Source: an uncultured Eubacteriales bacterium (lineage in GTDB: Bacteria > Bacillota > Clostridia > Oscillospirales > Acutalibacteraceae). Taken from it: a stretch of DNA of 10,753 bases. This document shows, one piece after another, positions 1 through 7,300 of this stretch. The notes under the pieces were generated by a model. The model did no database searches, was not told the DNA's origin, and saw only the letters and a program-made list of their open reading frames with translations. Made by a program: the position numbers and the translations under genes. Position 1 is the first letter of the stretch; every line of letters begins with the position of its first letter. Location of the stretch: assembly GCA_900319655.1 (NCBI GenBank), contig ONPH01000030.1, forward strand, positions 1 to 10,753. Reading direction: 5' to 3'.

Positions 1-90
1 TTTTGCCTGAGAGATTAGCGCTCGGTAAATCCTCGCGTTTGCACCTTCGGCACTCATAAGAGCTTCTCCGGAGTTTCGTCAGCAGACAGT
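1..90 (-). ncRNA. Glycine riboswitch aptamer (cut by window edge)
   Basis: Read on the minus strand, this stretch has the hallmark conserved segments of the glycine riboswitch in the right order: CTCCGGAGAAGCTC near 65-78, GCCGAAGGTGCAA near 39-51, and AATCTCTCAGGCAAAA at 1-16. These match the second-aptamer type core (CTCTGGAGAG ... CCGAAGG-GCAA ... CTCTCAGGCAAAA). The 3' part of P1 and any second aptamer or expression platform lie beyond base 1, so tandem or single form cannot be decided. It is transcribed leftward and should control an off-window gene; in Firmicutes such genes are typically the glycine cleavage system (gcvT and partners) or a sodium:alanine/glycine symporter. The identity of that gene is inference; the aptamer itself is clear. 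Confidence 0.9.
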
Positions 91-138
91 CATAGCTGAA
101 TATTTCTGAATGCATCGTCCGATATTTTATTCGTTAAC

Positions 139-167
139 ATTTTATCATATTATTGCACTTCGGTCAA
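139..167 (-). promoter_or_regulatory. Sigma-A-type promoter driving the glycine riboswitch transcript
   Basis: On the minus strand TTGACC (162-167) and TAAAAT (139-144) are separated by exactly 17 bases. Both boxes have one mismatch to consensus. Transcription would start near base 132, about 45 nt before the aptamer core. The promoter lies just downstream of the terminator at 178-214, so the riboswitch transcript is independent of the preceding minus-strand unit. Confidence 0.75.
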
Positions 168-176
168 GTATCATCG

Positions 177-214
177 TATAAAAATCACACCCGCAGCAAT
201 CGCCGCGGGTGTGA
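177..214 (-). terminator. Intrinsic terminator of the leftward surface-protein unit
   Basis: The arms at 205-214 and 185-194 form a perfect 10-bp GC-rich stem (TCACACCCGC with GCGGGTGTGA) around a 10-nt loop. On the minus strand the stem is followed by TTTTTATA. It lies 16 bases past the stop codon of the 42-residue peptide gene. The plus-strand side lacks a good T-run directly after the stem, so the direction is minus. Confidence 0.9.
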
Positions 215-229
215 AGCTTTAATTTATAA

Positions 230-358
230 TTATTTACCGATGTTTGACAGCTCGTCTTCCTCAGGTTTGTAATCGTGACCGCCGCTTGTGGAAATCACAT
301 CTTCGGTTTGAAACTTAATAATTTCAAGCTCGGTACGCTCATATTTTTCTGTTTTCAT
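230..358 (-). CDS. Small 42-residue peptide with Gly-Gly motif, function unknown
   Basis: The ATG at 358 is preceded by a strong ribosome binding site, GGAGGG at 365-370, with 6-nt spacing, so this start is preferred over an upstream in-frame one at 430 that would overlap the preceding coding region. The product is 42 residues, very acidic and hydrophilic, with no signal peptide or membrane segment. It has an N-terminal YERTELEIIKF segment, then TEDVISTSGG with the glycines at 26-27, and a 15-residue tail rich in Asp and Glu. Short peptides with a Y-E-x-x-E-x-E-I-I-x-F ... E-D-V-I-T/S-T-S pattern are, to my recollection, scattered in clostridial genomes as uncharacterised proteins. The gene starts 13 bases after the stop of the upstream frame and ends just before the terminator, so it is the last gene of that unit. 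It could be a processed or modified peptide precursor, but no maturation or export gene is visible here. Confidence 0.8.
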   Translation of the reverse strand: MKTEKYERTELEIIKFQTEDVISTSGGHDYKPEEDELSNIGK

Positions 359-371
359 TTCATTCCCTCCG

Positions 372-767
372 TTATGCCTTAAAATAGTCCTTTGCGGCCT
401 GAGTGTAAAGGTAAAACGCTCTGACAACATTTATCAAATTCTGATCGTTCGTGCCGCCGTTTAATACATTGTAGCAGTATCTCATAGGATTATATGTTAC
501 CGTGCCGGCGTTTTGATCATCTATCTTTATGGTGACGGTATAATCCTCCTGCGCCTTGCCGGAAGGAATGTTTCTGATACGTGCTACCCAGTAGCTTCCG
601 TTTTGTTCGGTCTCTACCGTGTTTGTTTCACACTCAAAATTCACCGGTTTATCGCTGATAAATAACAGTGAAAGTGTTGTTTCAGATTTGAGAGACAGGG
701 AAGAGCTCTCAAAGCTCAAACCTTCAACCGTTATGTTTTCGGTATATGCTCTGTCGCCGACTGTTTC
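372..767 (-). pseudogene. Out-of-frame C-terminal remnant of the repeat-rich surface protein
   Basis: This segment encodes about 131 residues, from ETVGDRAYTENITVEGLSF to NVVRAFYLYTQAAKDYFKA and a TAA at 372. The frame stays open back to a TTG at 851, but residues upstream of about 767 are out-of-frame noise over the real frame of the large gene. The content (SLSLKSETTLSLLF, WVARIRNI, YNPMRYCYNVLNG, final aromatic-rich helix) matches the C-terminal domain that, in related clostridial secreted proteins as I recall them, follows the domain at the end of the 724-4161 frame. I therefore read it as the displaced end of the same protein, offset by +1 (or -2). No convincing ribosome binding site lies ahead of it, so independent translation is doubtful. 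Alternatives are a sequencing indel or ribosomal frameshifting, but the missing linker argues for a real deletion. Confidence 0.75.
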
Positions 768-3700
768 CGTCCTGATGTTCAAGCAGATATTTCGCGTAGT
801 CCTTAACCGAATAGGTGTATTCTTTGCCTTTCTTACCGTTTTCAGGCTCAATCAGCTGCGCCTTGATTTGCGAGGTAACTTCCTTTGCAGCAACGTTGCA
901 CTTAAATACGTAGTAGGTTTTGCCTTTAACCGTTTTTTGCAGAGCATACGGCAATGTTTCATCCGCCTGCTTGTTTACATAAACAATCTGTTCTCCGGGA
1001 TCGCCGTTTTTAGGAATGGTGAAGTGCATATAAGCGGTACTGCTGTTTGCAATCTCGCTGTCCAAATCCATATAGAAGTTTACGCCGATGTCGCCGTCGA
1101 GCGACAGGGAATAGCCTGCAAGCTTTGCTCCGAGGTCGTCGGGCTCAAACTCCGCCTTAACCTTAACCGGATTGTCAGGCATTGTAAAGGTTTTTGCTTC
1201 ATCCTCAACTTCATATGTAACCGAAGTATTATCATATTTTTCAATATTTATATATTTTAGACGGTAGTCGTCCTCGGGAGTAACAGTAAGCGTTACCGTC
1301 TCGCCCTGACCAGCAAATTCCTTATCTGAGCTTACAGTACCGTTTGTAATACCGTCATCAATGACGATTTTTGATTTCTTACCATAAGCTGCCGTATAAA
1401 CAGCGTCGCCTGTTACAGCCGTAACCTCAGGAGTCCATCCGCTGAATTCGTATTTGTAAAGCTCTCCGCCGTCCTTGGTCGGGTTATCCTCACCGTAGGA
1501 AGGAACAAGCCCTTCTTCAACGGTATCTGTCTTAAGCACGGTTCCGTCGTCGTTTTTCCATGTTACCGTATGTGTCGGAATGTCATGCGGAACAAGGGTT
1601 TTACCGTTTAATGAAATAGTATCGGAACCGTAATTGCCTCTCCTAAATATTTCAGATGTATTATTTTTATTTTTGAAAGCCTTTAGCAGAGTGACGTTTC
1701 CGCCGTAGCTGTTCGAGTTAATACTGTCATCATCATAATTTGTCCAGCTGAGGTTAATTGTTGAATTACCGCTTGAACCGCTGCCTATGCCCGGCAGACG
1801 TTTTGTGGAGTGGTATTCATCTGTGCCGCCGTAGGCGTAAACATAGCCGCCCTGAATATTTACCTCGGCAGGTGTATTGTTACTTCCTATTGCCGCGCTG
1901 TTAACTGCTCCGTGCGCTTCTGTATGACCGCCGCTTATTGTAACGGTAATGATTTGAGATGATTGTCCGCCGCCGATACCTGCGCCGTATTTTCCTCCTG
2001 TCGAAGTAATATTTCCGTCTGAAATTTTAATTTCGGTTTTGCCGCTTTCAAATCCGCCGCCTATGCCTGCGCCGTTTGTGCCGCCTTTAGCGTTATAAAT
2101 AGTGCCGCCTTCAATAGAAATGTTGCATAAGCCTCTATCGCCTGAGCCTATTCCGGCACCGTTTGTTCCGCCGGTTGCGGCTTCTATTCTGCAAGCTTTG
2201 ATTTCAACAGTGCATATGCCGTTTCGTCCGCTGCCTATTGCCGCCGCGTTGCTTCCTCCGGTAGATTCTTTGATAACGCCGTTAGTTAAGGTACATTCAG
2301 CAGTACCGTTTAGTCCGCTGCCGATTGCCGCTGCGTTTTCGCCGCCGACAGCTTTTTTAATTACGCCGGTGTTTAATGTAATCCTGGCAGAGCCGTACTG
2401 ACCGCTGCCGATACCTGCGCCGTTTTCCCCGCCTGTGGCTGAAATGGTTGTGCCGTTGATTTCGACTGTGCTGACAGGAGTATTTGAATTTTCATTATCG
2501 CTCGCGCTGCCGCCGATACCTGCGCCGTATTGTCCGCCTGCCGCGATAACGGTGCCGTCGTTGCCTGCGTTAAGCGTTACATATCCGGCAGCGTTATATC
2601 CTCCGCCGATACCCGCGCCGTACTGTCCGCCGGTCGCGGTAACTGTACCGCCTTCGACTGATACCGTACCGCTGCCGTTGCTTCCGCCGCCGATACCTGC
2701 ACCGTATTGTCCGCCTTTTGCGGTGATTTTGCCGCCGACAATGTTAATTGTGCCGCTGTTTTTGTTTTCTTCGCCGCCGATACCTGCGCTTCCGTTAACT
2801 TTTTCCGCGTTGGCAATCAGCGCTCCGCTTTTCAGCTCCTGACCGTAAATTGTCAGGCTGCTGCCCTCATTAACGGTAATTCCGGACAACGCGCTCAAAG
2901 TTTTGCCGTCACACAAAATAAGATAAACATCGCCGGAGCAGGTGATTCGGTTTGTAAATTCAGCGCTTTCGGTCAGCGCATACCAACCTCCGCCGAAATC
3001 ATCAAAATTAGTACTTACCAATATAGGATCGTCGGCATACTGTGTTTTCCAGTTCTCGTCAATATAAGGAATTTTCTGACCTGAGTGCTCGAACGGAGGA
3101 ATAAGAGTTTTTCTTATAAGCTGGTTAACATCAGGAGTATTATTATAATAGTATATACCTTTGGAGTATAAGTCCTTGGTTTCTTTACATCTAAAATCCT
3201 TTGCGAGCGATAAATCGCCTTCGGCGTTTAACTCATACGTGTAAATGCTGTCATTTACGGAAGTCCAGCCAAAGGTAACCTGCTTTTCGGAAGATATACC
3301 GCCGCCCTTAGCCCAAACATTACCTCCGGTAATGGAAATATTACATGAAGCGCCGCCGATATCCTGCTTATTTCTTTTGGGGCTTTGTTCGGGCTGAATT
3401 GCCTCGTCGGAAAGATTATTTGAGTACGCTTTAACAGTGCCGCCTGAAATGCTTATAACCATTTCCGCGTCGCCTTCGCGCATAACATCGATCAGACTGC
3501 CTTCACCGATACCTGCAGCGCTGTTGCCGCCGGTAGCGTTGACAGTACCGCCTTTAATATAAATGCCGTCGCTGTCACCGGGCAAGGCTGTAACGATATC
3601 ATCCAAAGCACCGCAGCCTATGCCTGCACCTCCGGCTTCACCTTTCGCTGTAACAGTACCGCCGTTAATGGTAACGCTTCCCACAAAGCCGTTTTTACCG

Positions 3701-4161
3701 CCGCCAATAGCTGCGGCGTTCAAACCGCCGATTACGCTGACAGTACCGCTGTTAATGGTTAGCTTTGAGAGGTTTTCATTATTGTTTCCGCCGATACCCG
3801 CGTTGTTTTCATCGACGTTATCAATAACAAGAGTACCCTTGCCGTCGATAGTAAGCGATGAATCACCTGTCACGTGAAAGCCCTTTTTAACCGTCAGCGT
3901 TACGCCTTCGGTAAGCTTAAGCTTTACATCGCCGCTGCAATTTATCCGGTTATCAATCGTTAAATCATATGCCGACGTATAAGTTCCGCCTGAAAGCAAC
4001 GTGGTGTTTGTCATAAGCTTATCATCACCGATATCTTGTGAGCTTTTATCCTCATCCGCGTAAGCGGAGAAGGGGAGAGCTGTAAACACGCTGAATATCA
4101 GAACGGCAGACAGCAGAATATTCACGGTTTTAGTGAACTTTTTCTTAAATGTCTTCACCAA
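724..4161 (-). CDS. Large secreted beta-helix repeat protein with InlB-type repeats, C-terminally frameshifted
   Basis: The 1145-residue product is predicted to be exported: a basic N-terminus (KTFKKKFTK), a hydrophobic core and an SAYA cleavage site near residue 35. Two related modules follow, about 55-355 and 388-858. Each opens with a cap containing RI(N/T)CSGDV and SSLTI, carries AGIG/AAIG beta-helix-type repeats (4 and 12 copies), and closes with a GWT/SWT...KTLIP/KTLVP cap. Residues about 864-929 resemble a Listeria-Bacteroides/InlB B-repeat (WKNDDGTVL ... FSGWTP ... YTAAYG). Residues 931-1007 resemble a divergent InlB-type bacterial repeat. Residues 1014-1131 are a clostridial surface-protein domain (LSLDGDIGVNFYMDL ... 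YTYSVKDYAKYLLEHQ). The last 14 residues are out of frame. The start is TTG at 4161, 5 nt from GGAGG (4167-4171); GTG at 4158 has better 8-nt spacing and may be the true start. No sortase motif, dockerin or SLH domain is seen. The likely role is cell-surface adhesion or matrix contact, inferred from architecture only. Confidence 0.85.
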   Translation of the reverse strand: MVKTFKKKFTKTVNILLSAVLIFSVFTALPFSAYADEDKSSQDIGDDKLMTNTTLLSGGTYTSAYDLTIDNRINCSGDVKLKLTEGVTLTVKKGFHVTGDSSLTIDGKGTLVIDNVDENNAGIGGNNNENLSKLTINSGTVSVIGGLNAAAIGGGKNGFVGSVTINGGTVTAKGEAGGAGIGCGALDDIVTALPGDSDGIYIKGGTVNATGGNSAAGIGEGSLIDVMREGDAEMVISISGGTVKAYSNNLSDEAIQPEQSPKRNKQDIGGASCNISITGGNVWAKGGGISSEKQVTFGWTSVNDSIYTYELNAEGDLSLAKDFRCKETKDLYSKGIYYYNNTPDVNQLIRKTLIPPFEHSGQKIPYIDENWKTQYADDPILVSTNFDDFGGGWYALTESAEFTNRITCSGDVYLILCDGKTLSALSGITVNEGSSLTIYGQELKSGALIANAEKVNGSAGIGGEENKNSGTINIVGGKITAKGGQYGAGIGGGSNGSGTVSVEGGTVTATGGQYGAGIGGGYNAAGYVTLNAGNDGTVIAAGGQYGAGIGGSASDNENSNTPVSTVEINGTTISATGGENGAGIGSGQYGSARITLNTGVIKKAVGGENAAAIGSGLNGTAECTLTNGVIKESTGGSNAAAIGSGRNGICTVEIKACRIEAATGGTNGAGIGSGDRGLCNISIEGGTIYNAKGGTNGAGIGGGFESGKTEIKISDGNITSTGGKYGAGIGGGQSSQIITVTISGGHTEAHGAVNSAAIGSNNTPAEVNIQGGYVYAYGGTDEYHSTKRLPGIGSGSSGNSTINLSWTNYDDDSINSNSYGGNVTLLKAFKNKNNTSEIFRRGNYGSDTISLNGKTLVPHDIPTHTVTWKNDDGTVLKTDTVEEGLVPSYGEDNPTKDGGELYKYEFSGWTPEVTAVTGDAVYTAAYGKKSKIVIDDGITNGTVSSDKEFAGQGETVTLTVTPEDDYRLKYINIEKYDNTSVTYEVEDEAKTFTMPDNPVKVKAEFEPDDLGAKLAGYSLSLDGDIGVNFYMDLDSEIANSSTAYMHFTIPKNGDPGEQIVYVNKQADETLPYALQKTVKGKTYYVFKCNVAAKEVTSQIKAQLIEPENGKKGKEYTYSVKDYAKYLLEHQDGNSRRQSIYRKHNG
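1779..2800 (-). repeat. Twelve-unit AGIG repeat array, module B
   Basis: Twelve tandem coding units, mostly 83-105 bases apart and typically 87, encode about 29 residues each. The pattern is (Q/E/T/K)-(Y/N)-G-A-G-I-G-(G/S)-G, then a variable loop, a beta strand (TVSV, EIKI, VTI), G-G-x-(V/I) and a second short strand ending in TGG. Motif copies begin near 1781, 1887, 1971, 2060, 2147, 2232, 2319, 2406, 2511, 2605, 2688 and 2776. The regular hydrophobic/glycine periodicity fits a right-handed beta-helix. DNA identity is highest in the CCGATACCTGCGCCGTA core on the plus strand. Confidence 0.9.
3420..3810 (-). repeat. Four-unit AGIG repeat array, module A
   Basis: Four more divergent copies of the same repeat (AGIGGN, AAIGGG, AGIGCG, AGIGEG) lie near 3789, 3703, 3619 and 3505. 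Two of the units carry longer insertions after the AGIG motif (for example about 14 residues after AGIGCG). They occupy the same relative place in the first module as the twelve-unit array does in the second. Confidence 0.85.
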
Positions 4162-4166
4162 ATATA

Positions 4167-4198
4167 CCTCCTAAATATTATTATCCATAATAATTATA
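4167..4198 (-). promoter_or_regulatory. Candidate -10 box and ribosome binding site of the leftward gene
   Basis: A perfect TATAAT on the minus strand (4193-4198) lies about 30 bases upstream of the GGAGG at 4167-4171. No good -35 hexamer is found at 16-18 nt; the best nearby are CATTAA (4216-4221) at 17 nt and TTAAAC (4214-4219) at 15 nt. This suggests a weak or activator-dependent promoter giving a leader of about 25 nt. Confidence 0.45.
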
Positions 4199-4291
4199 AC
4201 ATAAGCAGTCTTTGTTTAATGTTCTGTAAAAGAAAAATATGCACAAAATCCATAGTATTTTATTAGTTTTTTTACACTTTTTTTAGTAATA

Positions 4292-4310
4292 AATCTGGAC
4301 AAAACAGATT
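4292..4310. promoter_or_regulatory. Operator-like inverted repeat over the -35 box
   Basis: AATCTG (4292-4297) and CAGATT (4305-4310) form a perfect 6-bp inverted repeat with a 7-nt spacer. The -35 hexamer of the rightward promoter (4296-4301) starts inside the left arm. A dimeric regulator bound here would compete with RNA polymerase. The arms are short, so chance occurrence in AT-rich DNA is possible. Confidence 0.35.
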
Positions 4311-4325
4311 AAAATTTGTTATAAT
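4296..4325 (+). promoter_or_regulatory. Sigma-A-type promoter of the giant secreted protein gene
   Basis: TGGACA (4296-4301) and a perfect TATAAT (4320-4325) are separated by 18 bases. The -35 has one mismatch to consensus. Upstream, two 7-base T-tracts (4267-4273 and 4278-4284) are centred 11 bp apart, roughly on one helical face, as in an UP element. Transcription should begin near 4332, leaving a leader of about 50 nt. Confidence 0.7.
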
Positions 4326-4332
4326 TAAATGT

Positions 4333-4359
4333 AAAATTATTAAAATAAAATTATTAAAA
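4333..4359 (+). repeat. 13-bp direct repeat in the leader of the giant gene
   Basis: AAAATTATTAAAA occurs at 4333-4345 and again, identical, at 4347-4359, giving a 14-bp period. It sits right at or after the predicted transcription start and before the ribosome binding site (AGGGGG, 4369-4374, 6 nt from the ATG). It may keep the leader unstructured or bind a regulator; low sequence complexity makes this uncertain. Confidence 0.5.
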
Positions 4360-4380
4360 GTTATTATAAGGGGGACGAAT

Positions 4381-7300
4381 ATGAAAAAGTTTTTCAAACC
4401 GGCGGTGGCACTTTTGCTTTGCGCGGTAATGGTTCTCGGAATCTTACCAACAGCTATGGCAGCGCAAACCGACGGAAAACGTTCTTATTCACGACTTGCT
4501 GATTTAAGTCAGCTCGAAGAACAGTATCTTTCCGACAGCGAGGCGCGCTCTGCCGAATATCCAAACGGCGCTATGATGATTGTAGAAGCGTCAGCCGAGC
4601 TGGATATGGGTAAAACCTACGCCATTGACATCTTCCGTCAGGGCGGAACCAAAGGCGAGGCTAAAATTAAGCTCTCAACCGTCGACCTCTCGGCAGGCTA
4701 TGATGAGGCTTACCGCCTTTACCTGTCCGACGACCTAAAGGATAACAGCGTCGAGGGCGAAAAAAAGCTTTATTACTATCAAACCGGCGTACCGTATATC
4801 GCTCGTTTGGGCGAAGAGGACACTCAGTATATGACGCGCGATAACGTCGAAAACCTTGACGAAGCAAAAAGCGATGCTTCCGAAATCAACGATATGTCCG
4901 CTGAGAGTATGCCTCATTCAACCGAGACAGTGCTTACCTTTGCCGAGGGCGAAAACAAAAAAACAGTCTATGTTCAGACCTTAAAGCCCCGTGAAGCAAC
5001 AGACGACCTCGAGTTTATGCTCGCGCTGTCAGATCCCGAGAACTGCTCTATCAGCGCTAATACCTCGGGCGTTTATAAAATTCTCGAAACCCGCGATAAA
5101 CCGCAGGCACAGCTGAGCATTTCCTCAGACGGCGCAAACCCCGACGACGCCGATGCGTATATTTCGGTAAAGCGCAGCGGAAATCTCGGCGGCTACGACT
5201 CCTTCCGAGTAACCACCAAGTCTGATACCGCTAAGGCGGATGAGGACTACAACGCTGTTGCACTCGATTTGCACTTTATTCCCAATCAAAGCGAGATTAA
5301 AGTGCCTGTAACAATCCTTGACGGTGCCGAGGATGGTGAGAGCTTCAAGGCTGAGCTGTCCGACGTTTCGGGCAACGCAGTCGCGGAAAACACCGTAACC
5401 GACGTCGTATTTGACAGCAAAAAGGACGCAAGCGGAGAGGTGCTCGGAGAGGAAAGCAAAAATTACGTTTCCGATATGACCTATAAACTCAATGATATGA
5501 ACTACAGAAAGTATGAGTTTGTAGATTTGCAAAAGATGAGCGCTTACAAGGTTCTGGGCGACTGGGACGAAGCCACCTTTAAGAAGGATAACGGCTATTA
5601 CGAAGTTGGCTACAGCGTTTGCTTCTGCGGAAAAAGCCATACCAGCATAGCCCGTTCTGACAAGCCGCTTGATATGTACGGCGTTAATAAAGCAGAGGTT
5701 TGCTTTGATGAACGTTCGGGTTCCTTGAATGCTGATACAGGTGTAATCTGCTTTGCAAACAACATAAACTTCTCCAACGATGACAAGGAAATGAGCTGGA
5801 GAAAAAATCAGTCAAACTGCGGCTACTATGATTTGTGGAATGTCGGTCCCAGCCACATAAGAGAAAGCTTCAATATCACCGACCATTCTGCAGAACAATA
5901 TCTTTATCTGTGCTGCTACCGTTCTGCCTGCTGGGGCTATGCAGGACTTCGCGTACATAATTATAATGGCGACAGAGATTGTTCCTTCCGTCTTGAGGCT
6001 CAGCCCTACGACGTTTCAATCAGAAACCCCGAAAAGGTTAAGATGTATGTAAACGGCAAGCTCGAGGAAGTTCAGATTGTAAAGAACTCTCTCTTTACCG
6101 ATCCCGGCAAAACAAGCGCTGCCGACACAAACAACGCAACCTTCTACCGCTACGATAAAACCGTTATTAAAACAGATGTAGACTCAAAATACGGCTCGGG
6201 TACTCTTAAGGTTATCAGATTTATCGATTCTAACGACGAATCAAGAGTTTCGGAAACTATTTCTTTGTTAAACGATAAAAAGTTTGAGCTTACACCTGAT
6301 ATCCTCAGAAAGTACGAAAGCTACTTCCACGGCAACAAGATTATTATCGAACCTGTTGTTGAATTCGATCCCGTAGACTTTTCGGTACAGAGCTACGAGG
6401 ACAAGTCAACAGGCTTTAAGTTTGAGGCTGACAACGCCAACCATACCGGTAAATACACCCTTAACGGTCAGGACTACGGCACGGTTACATGGAGCAGCGA
6501 CAGCAGCCGAGGCGGCAAGTATTTTGACGGCGACGAGCTAAACTTTACCTTTACGCCCTCGGCTTACGGCGTGAGCAATACGGTAAACTACCATTACCGC
6601 TATTCCGACACAGAGGCAGGACTTGAAAAAGCTGACGACCATACGGTCAGCAACGAGGCAAAGGACACACTTAAGGTAACGCTTGAAAATAAGTATTTCA
6701 GAGTTACTCCGTTCATTGTTAAAAAGAATTCCCAAACAAGGCTTGTTGTCACCAACCCCGACGACGGCGACTTTACCTCAAAGGGAACAAAGTACTGCAC
6801 GGTTGACTCATCGGGAAAAGCCATGGTCAACGGTATATATATCAACAACGCTCAGACAAAAGTTGATGTAAGCTTTAATGATATTAAGTGCGGATCGCGT
6901 ATTGACCTGACAGCAACGCCGAAATTCGGTTACTACGCTGTATGGAAATACACAAGCGCGTCCACTCATCAGGAAAAGACCTTCTTAGGAAATACCTTTA
7001 ACTTTGTAGTGCAAAATCCTTCAATGGTTAACGATAACTTCATTACCCTGACCTTTGAAAAGGTCGAGGAGAATATAAATAAACCGTTAAAGGGAAAAAT
7101 CCTCACGCCCGAAAGCACAATTCTTCATCCGGCTTCATCTTCCGATAACAAAAAAGTTGCAGCCGAAGGCGCTCTTATCTATATGGACGGATATGTAGGC
7201 GAGGCGGATAAAAACGGACAATTTATCCTAAAGCAAGATCCTTCCAAGAAAGAATACTCCGAAATTCAAATGGGAGGCTTCAAGCCAAATCAGAGGAACT

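Noticed and set aside
763..772. Programmed ribosomal frameshift at GGACGGAAAC
   Set aside because: There is no classic slippery heptamer, no stop codon stimulating +1 slippage at the site and no clear downstream stem. The apparent loss of a linker segment is better explained by a deletion.
372..851. An independent 159-residue protein starting at the TTG at 851
   Set aside because: Its first 28 residues overlap the real frame of the large gene and look like noise, and no good ribosome binding site precedes it. The remainder is best explained as the displaced end of the large protein.
619..1260. 213-residue plus-strand frame with hydrophobic stretches
   Set aside because: It lies antisense to the C-terminal domains of the repeat protein. 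It shows no coherent domain or ribosome binding site, while the minus-strand translation matches known domain patterns.
1299..2124. CRISPR-like or rRNA/tRNA structure in repeat-rich parts of the window
   Set aside because: All repeats found are in-frame protein-coding units with divergent spacers on the 83-105 base scale, and no tRNA or rRNA signature was seen on either strand.
2102..2842. Two plus-strand open frames rich in PIPAPYCPP and VAVTVP opposite the AGIG repeat array
   Set aside because: They are the exact antisense of the Gly-Ala-Ile-Gly coding repeats, which read as Pro-Ile-Pro-Ala on the other strand. There is no ribosome binding site or promoter, and the minus frame is the one that continues through the whole gene.
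4258..4291. Possible intrinsic terminator in TTATTAG-T7-ACAC-T7-AGTAATAA
   Set aside because: The outer arms pair over only 6 A/T bases and the interior is not complementary to itself, so no stable stem forms. The T-tracts fit better as UP-element-like DNA upstream of the promoter.
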